In this document: in pieces, positions 17,526-26,624 of the stretch
Layout of the letters: every line of letters starts with the position of its first letter
Numbering within the stretch: the first letter of the stretch is position 1
From: Gracilimonas sp040882225
GTDB taxonomy: Bacteria > Bacteroidota > Rhodothermia > Balneolales > Balneolaceae
Assembly: GCA_040882225.1 (NCBI GenBank)
Contig: JBBEBR010000014.1
Span: forward strand, 496,001 to 560,000
DNA length: 64,000 nt
Direction: 5' to 3'
Made by a program: the position numbers and the translations under genes
The notes under the pieces: generated by a model
Told to the model about the DNA's origin: nothing
The model's input: the letters and a program-made list of their open reading frames with translations, nothing else
The model's database searches: none

Positions 17526-19451
17526 TTAATCCAACTCTTTCCAACGTACGAAAGCTTCCATTGCTTCGTATTCTGCTAGTCCCAAGTCGTCATAAAGTTT
17601 GGCAGTTGTTTTAGTGCGATCATCTGCACGTTGCCAGAATTCCCGTTTATCCGTTCCCGGAAACAACGGGCGATCTTTTTGTGACTGATGCTTGAAAATA
17701 GCCTTTCGCTTTCGGTCTGTTTCCTTTGGGCTTAATGGAACCGCCATTTCAATTTCATTGATTGGCCACTCTTGCCATGCACCGCGGTATAACCATGTCC
17801 AGCAATCTTTCATCCACGGTTCGTCCTTTAGTTCTCTGAGTGCTGCAAAAACAGCCATCAAACATACACGGTGAGTTCCATGCGGATCGGATAAATCTCC
17901 GGCGGCGTATATCTGGTGAGGCTTAATCTTTGAAATGAGATCTTTTGTCAGCTTAATATCTTCTGGGCCAATTGGCTTTTTTCTGACTTTGCCGGTTTCA
18001 TAAAAGGGGAGATCCTGGAAGTGCATATTTTCGTCGGGAATTCCCACATAACGGCAGGCAGCCTTTGCTTCACCCCGGCGGATAAGCCCTTTAATGGTTT
18101 TTACTTCTTCCGAATCAACTTCACCCGCAACCTTAGTATTTATAGAAGCTCGAACTTCCTTGAATAACGCATTTACTTCATCATTTTCGATGTTGAAGGT
18201 TTCGTTGTAATCAGATACAAAATCAGCGAAGCGAATGGCTTCTTCATCAAAAACCGCAATATTTCCGGAGGTTTGATAGGCAACATGTACTTCATGACCC
18301 TGATCTACGAGACGGATAAATGTACCGCCCATTGAAATCACGTCATCATCGGGATGAGGGCTAAAAATGAGTACCCGCTTTGGAAACGGCTCTTTTCGTT
18401 CAGGACGGTTTGAATCATCAGCATTTGGTTTGCCACCAGGCCAGCCGGTAATAGTGTGCTGAATTTCATTGAAAATCCGAATATTAATATCGTAAGCTGA
18501 ACCGATATCCGTGAGAATATCATTCATGCCATGTTCGCTGTAATCTTCGTCGGTGAGTTTCAAAATAGGCTTATCAATAAAGAGACTCAGCCAAACAACA
18601 GCTTTTCGTAACAACTGATCGGTCCAGTCGATGGGGCCAACCAACCACGGAGTTTTAGTACGGGTTAATTCAGCTGATGAGGCATCATCAAGAATAACAA
18701 CTGCGTTGGGATGTTTTTGCAGAAAAGTTGCAGGAATTTGAGAGGTAATCTCTCCCTCAATAGCTTTTTGAATAATTTTAGATTTACCCTCGCCCCAGGC
18801 CATCATAAAAACAAGGTCGGATTTCATAATGGAACCTACACCCATTGTTATAGCGCGTTTTGGTACGTTTTCAGTTCCAAAAAAACCACTTGCCGCATCC
18901 AAAATCGTGAGGCTGTCTAAAGCGATTAAACGTGTTTTCGAATTTATGGAAGAGCCGGGCTCATTAAATCCCACATGTCCGGTTCGGCCAATTCCTAAGA
19001 TCTGAATGTCGAGTCCGCCGGCGGCGTCAATTTTCTTCTCGTAATCTGAGCAATATTTAAAAACGTCATCTTTATCTACGGTGCCATCCGGGACGTGAAT
19101 ATTCTCTTTTCTGATGTCTATATGATTGAACAGATATTCGTTCATGAAATAAACATAGCTGTGAATAGACTCCGGGTTCATCGGATAATATTCATCTAAA
19201 TTGAAGGTGACTACATTTTGAAAGCTCAAACCTTCTTCATTATGCATTCTTACCAACTCATCATAAACCTGGGTAGGGGTGGAACCGGTGGCTAATCCGA
19301 GAACTGCCTTTTTGCCTTTTTTAGCTTTTTCGCGTATTAATTTAGCTATCTCATCAGCTACATATTTTGATCCGTCTTTTGCTTCATTAAATACTTTGGT
19401 TGGGATTTTCTCGTATTTTTCAAATTCAGGTCGAATGAATGTTGAGGACAT
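17526..19451 (-). CDS. nagB: NagB glucosamine-6-phosphate deaminase fused to LmbE/PIG-L deacetylase
   Basis: 641 residues, more than twice NagB length. Residues of about 15-270 are the NagB domain, with LGLATGSTPTQVYDEL, NLDEYYPM and GIGRTGHVGFNEPGSS. Residues of about 370-560 are an LmbE/PIG-L zinc deacetylase, with SPHPDDDVISMGG and SDPHGTHR. NagB turns glucosamine-6-phosphate into fructose-6-phosphate and ammonia; LmbE proteins deacetylate GlcNAc groups. The architecture is known in Bacteroidota. In the NagB loop the catalytic Asp of E. coli (NDGH) is Thr (RTGH). With no separate nagA here, the C-terminal domain may supply the deacetylation step, which is inference. Confidence 0.9.
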   Translation of the reverse strand: MSSTFIRPEFEKYEKIPTKVFNEAKDGSKYVADEIAKLIREKAKKGKKAVLGLATGSTPTQVYDELVRMHNEEGLSFQNVVTFNLDEYYPMNPESIHSYVYFMNEYLFNHIDIRKENIHVPDGTVDKDDVFKYCSDYEKKIDAAGGLDIQILGIGRTGHVGFNEPGSSINSKTRLIALDSLTILDAASGFFGTENVPKRAITMGVGSIMKSDLVFMMAWGEGKSKIIQKAIEGEITSQIPATFLQKHPNAVVILDDASSAELTRTKTPWLVGPIDWTDQLLRKAVVWLSLFIDKPILKLTDEDYSEHGMNDILTDIGSAYDINIRIFNEIQHTITGWPGGKPNADDSNRPERKEPFPKRVLIFSPHPDDDVISMGGTFIRLVDQGHEVHVAYQTSGNIAVFDEEAIRFADFVSDYNETFNIENDEVNALFKEVRASINTKVAGEVDSEEVKTIKGLIRRGEAKAACRYVGIPDENMHFQDLPFYETGKVRKKPIGPEDIKLTKDLISKIKPHQIYAAGDLSDPHGTHRVCLMAVFAALRELKDEPWMKDCWTWLYRGAWQEWPINEIEMAVPLSPKETDRKRKAIFKHQSQKDRPLFPGTDKREFWQRADDRTKTTAKLYDDLGLAEYEAMEAFVRWKELD

Positions 19452-19617
19452 ATTTTTAATATAGAAAATTAAGTTAGATTTCAGGAAGGTTGGGTACCCG
19501 AAAAGCTCGAATTTGATAGAATCGGGAAAATAAAGGTAAAAATGGATAATTCCACAGATAATCTCTTATTTTTTAGCCTTCTTTAGTCAAAATTAATTCA
19601 ACCAAAAATATTTTTCT

Positions 19618-20385
19618 GTGATTGATACCCATTCCCATATCTACCTTGAGCAATTTGATGACGACCGTAACGATGTTTTGCAACGAGCTGCGGAGGCAGG
19701 GGTTAAATCTATCTTTCTGCCCGCTATAGATTTTGGTTCATTAAAGCAGATGGAAAAGCTGCATCACCAGGAAATACAGTTCTTCAAAATGGCGGGTATA
19801 CATCCTTGTGATGTTGCGAAAGTGGGGGTGGATTTTGAGAAGCAGCTACTTAATTTTTGTTTACAGGATGATATTTACGGAGTAGGGGAAACAGGCTTAG
19901 ATTATTATTGGAGCAAAGAGCACATCGATGCACAGAAACAAAGCCTGCGTATTCATTGTAAGGTCGCAAAAGAAGCAGGCAAACCGATTATCATTCATAA
20001 CCGCGAAAGCACCGGTGACATGTTGAACATTATTGAAGCAGAACAAAATGGCAGCTTAACCGGAATTTGGCACTGTTTTAATGGTACGGTAGATGAAGGA
20101 AAACGTGCCCTTGATTTAGGTTTACACCTTGGAGTTGGCGGAGTGGTAACCTTCAAAAATGGAGGAGTAGATAAAACAGTAGCCCGGCTTCCTTTAGAAA
20201 AAATGGTGCTTGAAACCGATGCGCCTTATCTATCGCCGGCTCCCAACCGGGGGAAGAGAAACGAGCCCGCCTTCATGAAATTCACAGCCGAAAAACTTGC
20301 TGATATTTTTGAAATGACTCTGGAAGAAATTGATGAAAAAACCACAGAGACTGCTGAAAAAATATTTGGAATAGGAAGCCACTAA
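19618..20385 (+). CDS. tatD: TatD-family metal-dependent hydrolase
   Basis: 255 residues from a GTG start, which places the family opening MIDTHSHIY at the very N-terminus. Metal-binding motifs follow in order: DTHSH, GETGLDYYW, IIHNRES, WHCFNG and ETDAPYLSPAP. TatD proteins are cytoplasmic metal-dependent DNases linked to DNA fragmentation and repair; some family members act on D-aminoacyl-tRNA. It is divergent from nagB and convergent with the secreted nagZ paralogue, so it seems to be a housekeeping gene inside the wall-recycling island. Confidence 0.92.
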   Translation: MIDTHSHIYLEQFDDDRNDVLQRAAEAGVKSIFLPAIDFGSLKQMEKLHHQEIQFFKMAGIHPCDVAKVGVDFEKQLLNFCLQDDIYGVGETGLDYYWSKEHIDAQKQSLRIHCKVAKEAGKPIIIHNRESTGDMLNIIEAEQNGSLTGIWHCFNGTVDEGKRALDLGLHLGVGGVVTFKNGGVDKTVARLPLEKMVLETDAPYLSPAPNRGKRNEPAFMKFTAEKLADIFEMTLEEIDEKTTETAEKIFGIGSH

Positions 20386-20455
20386 CCACAATTAGAATTT
20401 CCATTAGTATGGAAGCAATCGAAAACAGAAATCAGAATGAGAAATTTGAAGCTCG

Positions 20456-21817
20456 TTATTTGAGCAACAACATCTTGTGCACCTGCCGATTGTTATCCGT
20501 ATCAAGCATTACAAAATACACTCCTGAAGCATAGTTACTGGCGTCAAACCTAAATGTATGAGTTCCTGCCGACCAACGGGATTTCTCCAGGTTTTGAACA
20601 ATCTGACCAACAGAGTTCGCTATTCTAACGGAAACTTCACTGGATTTTTCCAATGTGACGGATATGGTGGTAACCGGATTGAAGGGATTTGGATAGTTTG
20701 AAACTGAGATGTTTTTGGGAAGATCAGCAATTGGTTCATAGTCTTCGTTGCCGGTAATTATTCGCAAATCTTTAAGATCCATTATACGATTATAGGCTTC
20801 ATCTATGGTTTCATTTGAAATGGTACCGTCATTCACCTTTTCAGTAACCAATGAAATAATAAAACCGGGCAGCGATTTTCCATTATAAAGGTTGGTACTA
20901 AAAAGCAGAATATCTGTACCGGCATTTATCGTCTCAACGATAGCTTCATCCAGCCCATAATTATTTTCGATGGCATCCATGAACAATTCATCAGAAATCA
21001 CAACTCCATCAAAACCCAGGCTATCGCGAAGAATGGTTGTAATGGCATAGTGGGAAAGTGAAGCCGGGTATTTGGTATCCCAGTTCTCATTAAATAAATG
21101 CCCGGTCATGATGGCATCACTGTAGCCATTCTCTATGATGAATTTGAATGGATCAAGCTCACGATCTTCCCACGTATCAGTGATATCGGTAAAGCCATTA
21201 TGAGAATCTTCAAGAGCGCTGCCATGGCCGGGGTAATGCTTCAAAGATGTGGCAATATTCAGTTTATGAAACTCATCCATAAACCAGCTCGCATGCAGGT
21301 AAACATTGTACTCATCATTTGAAAAACTTCGGTCTTTTCCACCTATTGCCGGACTGTGGGGGTTTACATTCACATCCACTACTGGAGCGAGGTTCATGTT
21401 GAAACCTGCGTCATTAAGCCATCCCGCCATCAAAGCAGCCACTGCTCTGGTTGAATCTTCCGAATCAAACTCAGTTCCAAGTTGGTAATGGTTATAGGTT
21501 TCTTTGTAGCCATTGCTTTCGTCAAGCCGTGCAACAATCCCGCCTTCCTGATCGATGGCTAAAAACAAAGGCGTAGCAGCTTGTGATTGTAATTCAGTAT
21601 TAAGAGATTTTATTTGGGAAGGATTTTTCACATTGTATCCCAAAAATAGGGAGCCGCCAAGATTTCGATGCTGGATATCAAAAAGGAGGGAGTCTTTTGC
21701 GGTTTGATTTGTGCCAAAACCAACCATCACCATCTGGCCTATTTTTTCCTGGAGAGTTTGTGATAAACATTGAACCGGCAATAATATCAAAATGGAGAGA
21801 GCAAGAAATCGCGACAA
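20456..21817 (-). CDS. Secreted GH3 beta-N-acetylhexosaminidase with T9SS domain
   Basis: 453 residues. A signal peptide (1-19, ending QCLSQT) precedes a NagZ-like GH3 barrel at about 20-350, with LAIDQEGGIVARL, KHYPGHGSALEDSHNGF and GVVISDELFMDAI. It ends with a T9SS sorting domain (about 365-453, opening NYPNPFNPVTT and closing HKMLLLK). The catalytic loop is intact, so it should release terminal GlcNAc outside the outer membrane. It is the exported counterpart of the cytosolic NagZ at 11642. Substrates could be muropeptides or chitin oligomers. Confidence 0.9.
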   Translation of the reverse strand: MSRFLALSILILLPVQCLSQTLQEKIGQMVMVGFGTNQTAKDSLLFDIQHRNLGGSLFLGYNVKNPSQIKSLNTELQSQAATPLFLAIDQEGGIVARLDESNGYKETYNHYQLGTEFDSEDSTRAVAALMAGWLNDAGFNMNLAPVVDVNVNPHSPAIGGKDRSFSNDEYNVYLHASWFMDEFHKLNIATSLKHYPGHGSALEDSHNGFTDITDTWEDRELDPFKFIIENGYSDAIMTGHLFNENWDTKYPASLSHYAITTILRDSLGFDGVVISDELFMDAIENNYGLDEAIVETINAGTDILLFSTNLYNGKSLPGFIISLVTEKVNDGTISNETIDEAYNRIMDLKDLRIITGNEDYEPIADLPKNISVSNYPNPFNPVTTISVTLEKSSEVSVRIANSVGQIVQNLEKSRWSAGTHTFRFDASNYASGVYFVMLDTDNNRQVHKMLLLK

Positions 21818-21925
21818 TGTTTTATCTGTGATGAATATTTCAAATCAAACTAAACAAATAGCAGCGGCTAAGAAAGCACCGCAAAAATTATATCTGTAAA
21901 AAAAAATTTCGAAAGAAATATTCAC

Positions 21926-23041
21926 TCAGGCATGTTCTGATACACCAAGCTTTTTCAGCTCATCAAATTCATCTAATAACTCTTTTCTAATTTCAAGGAA
22001 TGGATATTCGAACCGGAAGGGGAAGTCGTTCCGAAGTTTCCTGAAAAGTAGTTTTTTATTTCTATGATGAGCTAAGGATCTCATCGCTTCTTCGTATTCA
22101 AGAATGGGATTTAGTCGACGCAGTATTTTCTTTAAATCATAGTTGATAGGTTCCATCTCCACAATTTTTGGTGATTTTTCATGGGATGTAGAGACTTTTT
22201 CCAGCTCAAAATAATCGGCAAGTTTATCACAAATAATTTTGGTCGCGTTAACCTTAGACTGCTCAGAATATCCCGCAATATGGGGCGTAGCGATAAAAGC
22301 CGATTGGGCAGCATCTGCATTAAAGTCAGGCTCATTTTCCCATACATCCAACACAAACTGTTTTATTTCTTTCCTCGCTTTAGCACTCATCAAAGCCTGT
22401 TCATCTACAACGCCTCCGCGCGCTGCATTAATTATCAGCTCAAAACTCCGGCCCGATAGTTTTTCTTCATTCAGCCAGTGGAATGTCGGGTGATTTCCGT
22501 GGTTGTTGAGAGGAACATGGAATGTCAGGATTTCACAATCCAACACTTGCTCTAAAGTCGCTGATTCAAACGACGATTCTCTTTCTGCTTTTGGTGGATC
22601 GTAAGCCAAATACTCAATCCCGAATTTTTGGAGTAGACGAATTACCGCAGAACCTGCTTTTCCGGCACCAATTACTCCAACTTTGCCAATATTTTTTTCG
22701 GGTTGAAATTTTTCCCGCCAAAGTAAAAGCACGGTTATCACATATTCGGCTACGGCGTTAGCGTTACAACCTTTAGCGTCAGCAACGAAGATTCCTTTTT
22801 TCTCATAATAATTTTTATCAATATGATCGATTCCCGAAGAACCCGTTCCTATAAATTTAATGGTTTTAGCTGGTTTAGGGAGGGTTTCTTTGTTGAGAAA
22901 AGTTACCGTTTGTACAAGAAAAGCATCGAATCCATCGAGAGTAGGAATACCATACTGAGGATCATACAATGTCAGTTTTGCATTTTCCGGTATAAATTGA
23001 TCCGCTTTATATAAATTCTGGTCTGCTAATATATTGATCAA
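21926..23041 (-). CDS. pdxB: 4-phosphoerythronate dehydrogenase PdxB
   Basis: D-2-hydroxyacid dehydrogenase with the PdxB layout: KFIGTGSSGIDHID, the NAD-binding GVIGAGKAGSAVIRLLQKFG, LTFHVPLNNHG, NAARGGVVDE and TPHIAGYS, plus a PdxB-type C-terminal dimerisation region. It oxidises 4-phosphoerythronate in pyridoxal-5'-phosphate synthesis. I chose a TTG start at 23041, giving 371 residues beginning with the family-like INILADQN. The longer frame from an ATG at 23119 would add 26 hydrophobic residues and run into the divergent gene's start. The start remains the uncertain part. Confidence 0.82.
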   Translation of the reverse strand: MINILADQNLYKADQFIPENAKLTLYDPQYGIPTLDGFDAFLVQTVTFLNKETLPKPAKTIKFIGTGSSGIDHIDKNYYEKKGIFVADAKGCNANAVAEYVITVLLLWREKFQPEKNIGKVGVIGAGKAGSAVIRLLQKFGIEYLAYDPPKAERESSFESATLEQVLDCEILTFHVPLNNHGNHPTFHWLNEEKLSGRSFELIINAARGGVVDEQALMSAKARKEIKQFVLDVWENEPDFNADAAQSAFIATPHIAGYSEQSKVNATKIICDKLADYFELEKVSTSHEKSPKIVEMEPINYDLKKILRRLNPILEYEEAMRSLAHHRNKKLLFRKLRNDFPFRFEYPFLEIRKELLDEFDELKKLGVSEHA

Positions 23042-23091
23042 AAAAAGAATGTTAAGTGAGAAAAAAACCTGTTTTTGATTATACTTGGCGT

Positions 23092-24435
23092 ATGAATTCA
23101 AAATACAATATAGTTTCACTTATTCGCAAAAAACGAGATGGATTGATTCTTCAAAAGGAAGAGATTCAGCATCTGATTAATTTATACACCGCAGATCAAA
23201 TTCCAGACTATCAAATTAGTGCTTTTTTGATGGCAGCTTTTTTGAATGGCTTGAATGATGAAGAATCGGCTGCTCTTACCGAAGCCATGTTGCATTCAGG
23301 TGAAATAGTAGACTTATCGCATGTTCCGGGTAAGAAAGTAGACAAACACTCAACTGGAGGCGTAGGTGATAAGCTTTCCCTTATTTTGGCTCCTATCGTA
23401 GCAAGTGCCGGCGTTCCTGTTCCAATGATTTCGGGCCGCGGATTAGGCCATACAGGTGGAACTCTGGATAAACTGGAATCAATTCCGGGCTTTAAAGTGG
23501 ATATGAATTTAGCTCGCTATAAAGAAATAATTGGGAAGCATAATTTGGTTCTGGCGGGACAAACAAAAGAAATAGCTCCGGCTGATAAACGTTTATATGC
23601 ACTCAGAGATGTTACCGCCACTGTGGAATCCATTCCATTAATTGCGGGCAGTATTATGAGCAAAAAATTAGCGGAAGGAATTGATGCTTTGGTTTTAGAT
23701 GTGAAAGCAGGTTCAGGCGCTTTCATGAAAAACACGGAAAATGCCATTAAGCTGGGAGAGGCGTTGGTGGGAATTGGAACTCAGTTCAAAAAAGAAACCA
23801 TCGCTTTTGTCACCAATATGAATCAGCCTCTGGGCTTTAAAATTGGGAACTGGCTGGAAGTGGAGGAATGTATTGAAGCTATGCAAGGTGAAGGCCCCGA
23901 TGATATTATGGAGATTACTCATCTTTTATCAGGCACTATGATTTATCTTGGGGGGAAGGCGAAAAGTATTTCAGAAGGAATTGAGGTTAGTAAAAGACAG
24001 ATAGAAAATGGAGAAGCTTTTCAGAAGTGGCTCGATATTGTTGAAGAACAGGGTGGGGATGTGGAGTTAATCAAATCACCCCAAAAATATATAAAAGCGA
24101 AGTACGAGTTTGATATTAAGTTAGAGAAAGAAGGATATATTACTGCCATCGATTCTTTCGATATCGGGATGGCGTCGGTAGAGCTTGGAGCCGGTCGAAA
24201 AATGAAAGAAGATGAGGTGGATGCACAAGCGGGAATTATTCTAAAACGCAAGATTGGAGATAAAATCTCTATGGGTGAAACAATTTTGACAGGTTATACG
24301 AACAAGCCCTCAGCAATAGAAACTGCATCACAACTATTATATGAAGCAGTAACTGTTGGGGTAACTAAACCAGAACCGGATGAACTTGTTAGTCATATTA
24401 TAGACGCTAAGGGCAGCAGGGTATTTAAGCTTTAA
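23092..24435 (+). CDS. deoA: Pyrimidine-nucleoside (thymidine) phosphorylase
   Basis: 448 residues from the ATG at 23092; the frame extends upstream to a GTG at 23056 but those residues (RKKPVFDYTW) do not fit the family. The signature KKVDKHSTGGVGDKLSL binds phosphate and ISGRGLGHTGGTLDKLES follows. The length fits DeoA/Pdp proteins, with an N-terminal all-alpha domain, a central glycosyltransferase-3 domain and a C-terminal PYNP-like domain. It splits thymidine, and perhaps uridine, to base and deoxyribose-1-phosphate for salvage. It is divergent from pdxB with about 50 bases between starts. Confidence 0.93.
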   Translation: MNSKYNIVSLIRKKRDGLILQKEEIQHLINLYTADQIPDYQISAFLMAAFLNGLNDEESAALTEAMLHSGEIVDLSHVPGKKVDKHSTGGVGDKLSLILAPIVASAGVPVPMISGRGLGHTGGTLDKLESIPGFKVDMNLARYKEIIGKHNLVLAGQTKEIAPADKRLYALRDVTATVESIPLIAGSIMSKKLAEGIDALVLDVKAGSGAFMKNTENAIKLGEALVGIGTQFKKETIAFVTNMNQPLGFKIGNWLEVEECIEAMQGEGPDDIMEITHLLSGTMIYLGGKAKSISEGIEVSKRQIENGEAFQKWLDIVEEQGGDVELIKSPQKYIKAKYEFDIKLEKEGYITAIDSFDIGMASVELGAGRKMKEDEVDAQAGIILKRKIGDKISMGETILTGYTNKPSAIETASQLLYEAVTVGVTKPEPDELVSHIIDAKGSRVFKL

Positions 24436-24511
24436 GCCTATACATTTGCACTAATATTCAATTACTTTGGTTCTTATATTAACAGGGCATTAAAAAATAA
24501 AGGAAGACACT

Positions 24512-25270
24512 ATGTTTCAAAGATTTATCCGCGCTATAAAATCAATTTTCGGTGGACTCGTAAGCTCAATTGAAGATCCGAAATTAATACTTGAGCAAAA
24601 TATCAGGGATTTGAATGACCAAATTCCCCAGATGAACGAGAATATAGCTACTGTAAGAGCTAACCTATTGTTGCTTCAAAAAGAGTTGACACGAAATGAA
24701 AAAAACATTCAGGAACTGACCTCGAAAATCAAATCTGCTATTCAGGCAAACCGCGATGACATTGCCGAAAATTATGCTTTACAGCTTGAAAAAGCCAAGG
24801 AAACGGTTTCTCACACCAGGGATCAGCTCACATTTGCTGAAAGAGCTTATGAAAAAGCGCTGAAAGTGAAGAAGGTATTCATGCGTGAGAAAGACCGAAA
24901 AATTCAGGAAGCAAAAGAAGCGTTAAGAGCCAGTGAAAGAGCTGAATGGCAAGCGAAAATCGCCGATACGCTTGAGCAGTTCGAGGTAGGTGGAATTGAT
25001 CAAACTCATGATGAAATGATCAACCGCTTAAATGAAAGATCTGCAAAAAATGAAGCACGTATGGAAATTGCACTCGATAGCATTGATACTGAAACTATGG
25101 AAATTGAAGCCAATGCGGAGAAAATCAGGGCTAAATCTTTAGTTGAACAATTTAAGCTGGATATGAATGAAGGCACAGGAAGCGGTTCAATTAAGGTAGA
25201 CGAAGAAGAGCCGGAAATGGAGAAAGACTCTTCTAAAACTGTTGGTAATAAAGAAAAAAGTAGTTCTTAA
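24512..25270 (+). CDS. pspA: PspA/IM30 membrane-stress protein
   Basis: 252 residues, almost wholly helical coiled coil, in the PspA/Vipp1 (ESCRT-III-like) family. The N-terminal amphipathic helix MFQRFIRAIKSIFGG, then LVSSIEDPKLILEQNIRDL, is diagnostic, and FEVGGIDQTHDEMINRLNER marks the C-terminal helices. PspA assembles on the inner membrane and limits damage and proton leak. A good ribosome site (AAGGAAG) precedes the ATG. A short acidic tail follows the last helix. It heads a run of closely spaced genes to 27404. No pspF or pspBC genes are visible, so regulation must differ from E. coli. Confidence 0.93.
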   Translation: MFQRFIRAIKSIFGGLVSSIEDPKLILEQNIRDLNDQIPQMNENIATVRANLLLLQKELTRNEKNIQELTSKIKSAIQANRDDIAENYALQLEKAKETVSHTRDQLTFAERAYEKALKVKKVFMREKDRKIQEAKEALRASERAEWQAKIADTLEQFEVGGIDQTHDEMINRLNERSAKNEARMEIALDSIDTETMEIEANAEKIRAKSLVEQFKLDMNEGTGSGSIKVDEEEPEMEKDSSKTVGNKEKSSS

Positions 25271-25275
25271 TAGCC

Positions 25276-25740
25276 ATGAGCACCGAAAGCGAACAAGAAC
25301 GGGAACGCCTGAAGGAAGAATACAAAGATCACTATCGGCGTATTCGTGAAACCAAACAGCGCCTTAAAGAGGTCGAGCAAAAAGGTAGAATAGCGCAGGC
25401 AATGAACAACATGAATGCGGATAACCTGCTGGATACTATGGATGAATTTCTTGGTAAGGTTCGCGATAAAGTGACTCATGTTGAAGCCCGTCTTGACGTG
25501 GCCATGGACAGCCTGAACGACGAAAGTTTTTCCGCTGGAAATAAGCTGAAACAAGAGGAACTTGATGAGGAGCTGAAAAAGGAAAAGGCCAGACAAACGC
25601 TGAAACAAGTAAAAGCTGAAATGGGTATGCTTTATTCAGAGATTGAAAAACATGCAGATGAAATTCGCGCTGATAAAACAATAGGTGCCAAAAAAGCTGA
25701 CTCGAAAGGGCAGGATAACTCCTCACAAACTGATTCATGA
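25276..25740 (+). CDS. Small coiled-coil protein resembling the PspA C-terminal half
   Basis: 154 charged residues, predicted as helical throughout, with no signal peptide or membrane segment. The stretch LLDTMDEFLGKVRDKVTHVE, then ARLDVAMDSLND, lines up with the PspA segment HDEMINRLNERSAKNEARME followed by IALDSIDTET, and both end in a Lys/Glu-rich helix. It therefore appears to be a shortened PspA paralogue without the membrane-binding N-terminal helix. It begins 5 bases after pspA stops and overlaps the next gene by 4 bases, so all three should be made together. It might cap or regulate PspA polymers; that is inference. Confidence 0.75.
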   Translation: MSTESEQERERLKEEYKDHYRRIRETKQRLKEVEQKGRIAQAMNNMNADNLLDTMDEFLGKVRDKVTHVEARLDVAMDSLNDESFSAGNKLKQEELDEELKKEKARQTLKQVKAEMGMLYSEIEKHADEIRADKTIGAKKADSKGQDNSSQTDS

Positions 25741-26621
25741 GCGAAGAACTGAACATAAATTATACCCGCGAAGCTTTCATGAATCCCATTAATTTGGGCG
25801 TGCTTCTTGTTTTCACATTAACTGCTTTTTTTATCAGCGATTTTGGGGATTTCTCGAGTGTATTATTGACAACCGTTTTTGGCTTGGAACTCATTTACCT
25901 GGGAATTGTGCCAAAGCTGCCACGATTCAGGAAAAAGCAGGAGCTTAAGAAAATCAAAGAGCGCCATGCCGCAAATAATGAGAAAGAGTTATTTCAGTCG
26001 CTGGATAGCAGGTCTCAAAAAAGGTTTCTGGTTCTTAAACATCTTGCCAAACTGGTTAAAGAGAATTTTGAAAAACTTCCTTACAGCTCCCAGGGTTTAT
26101 TAGATAACATTGGCAAAAAGATTGAAGAGCTTTTAGGCAATTACCTGACCCTTTTAGACCTCATCAAACGCTACGAAATCTATCTGAATACTTCTCTCGA
26201 AAGCAGCCTGAAAGAAGAAGTGATTCGGCAGATTGAGGAAATTAAAACGACAGAATCTGAGAAGCTCAAACGCACAAAAGCTCGTCGTGTAGCGATTATG
26301 CAAAAACGACTTAAAAAATTCAGCGTCGCTAAAGAAAAATATTTGGTTTGTGAAACTCATCTCGAGACTATCGAAGATGCGGTCAGATATATTTATGAGC
26401 AGTCTATGACAATGAGCAATCCGGAAGAAATAGGGTTCCAACTTGATAATTTGCTTACCGAAGTAGAAGAAACTTCACAATTGATTGACGATTTAGATCA
26501 GGATATTTTACCGGAGTACACAACAGAATGGGAAAATGATTTAGATTTTGATTCCATTTTAGATGAACTATCCACAGATGTGGAAACCGAAATAAAACCT
26601 GCGAATAAAGTTAAAGAGTAA
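25737..26621 (+). CDS. Membrane-anchored coiled-coil protein of the psp cluster
   Basis: 294 residues, not recognised as a named family. Two hydrophobic helices near the N-terminus (about 15-33 and 39-57) form a hairpin with a short connecting loop. The remaining 235 residues are charged, Lys/Glu-rich and helical (for example KLKRTKARRVAIMQKRLKKF), presumably cytoplasmic, and end with an acidic tail. Its ATG overlaps the previous stop (ATGA). Two membrane helices plus a cytosolic coiled coil would suit a membrane partner for PspA, taking the place of PspB/PspC. That role is inferred from context alone. Confidence 0.75.
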   Translation: MSEELNINYTREAFMNPINLGVLLVFTLTAFFISDFGDFSSVLLTTVFGLELIYLGIVPKLPRFRKKQELKKIKERHAANNEKELFQSLDSRSQKRFLVLKHLAKLVKENFEKLPYSSQGLLDNIGKKIEELLGNYLTLLDLIKRYEIYLNTSLESSLKEEVIRQIEEIKTTESEKLKRTKARRVAIMQKRLKKFSVAKEKYLVCETHLETIEDAVRYIYEQSMTMSNPEEIGFQLDNLLTEVEETSQLIDDLDQDILPEYTTEWENDLDFDSILDELSTDVETEIKPANKVKE

Positions 26622-26624
26622 TCA

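Noticed and set aside
23042..23119. N-terminal extension of PdxB from an ATG at 23119
   Set aside because: It would overlap the start of the divergent phosphorylase gene and add residues not seen in the family; the TTG at 23041 fits better.
24441..24448. TACATTTG as a Bacteroidota-type -7 promoter element upstream of pspA
   Set aside because: It fits TAnnTTTG, but no TTTG-type -33 box was seen at the right distance, and whether this lineage uses that promoter is unknown.
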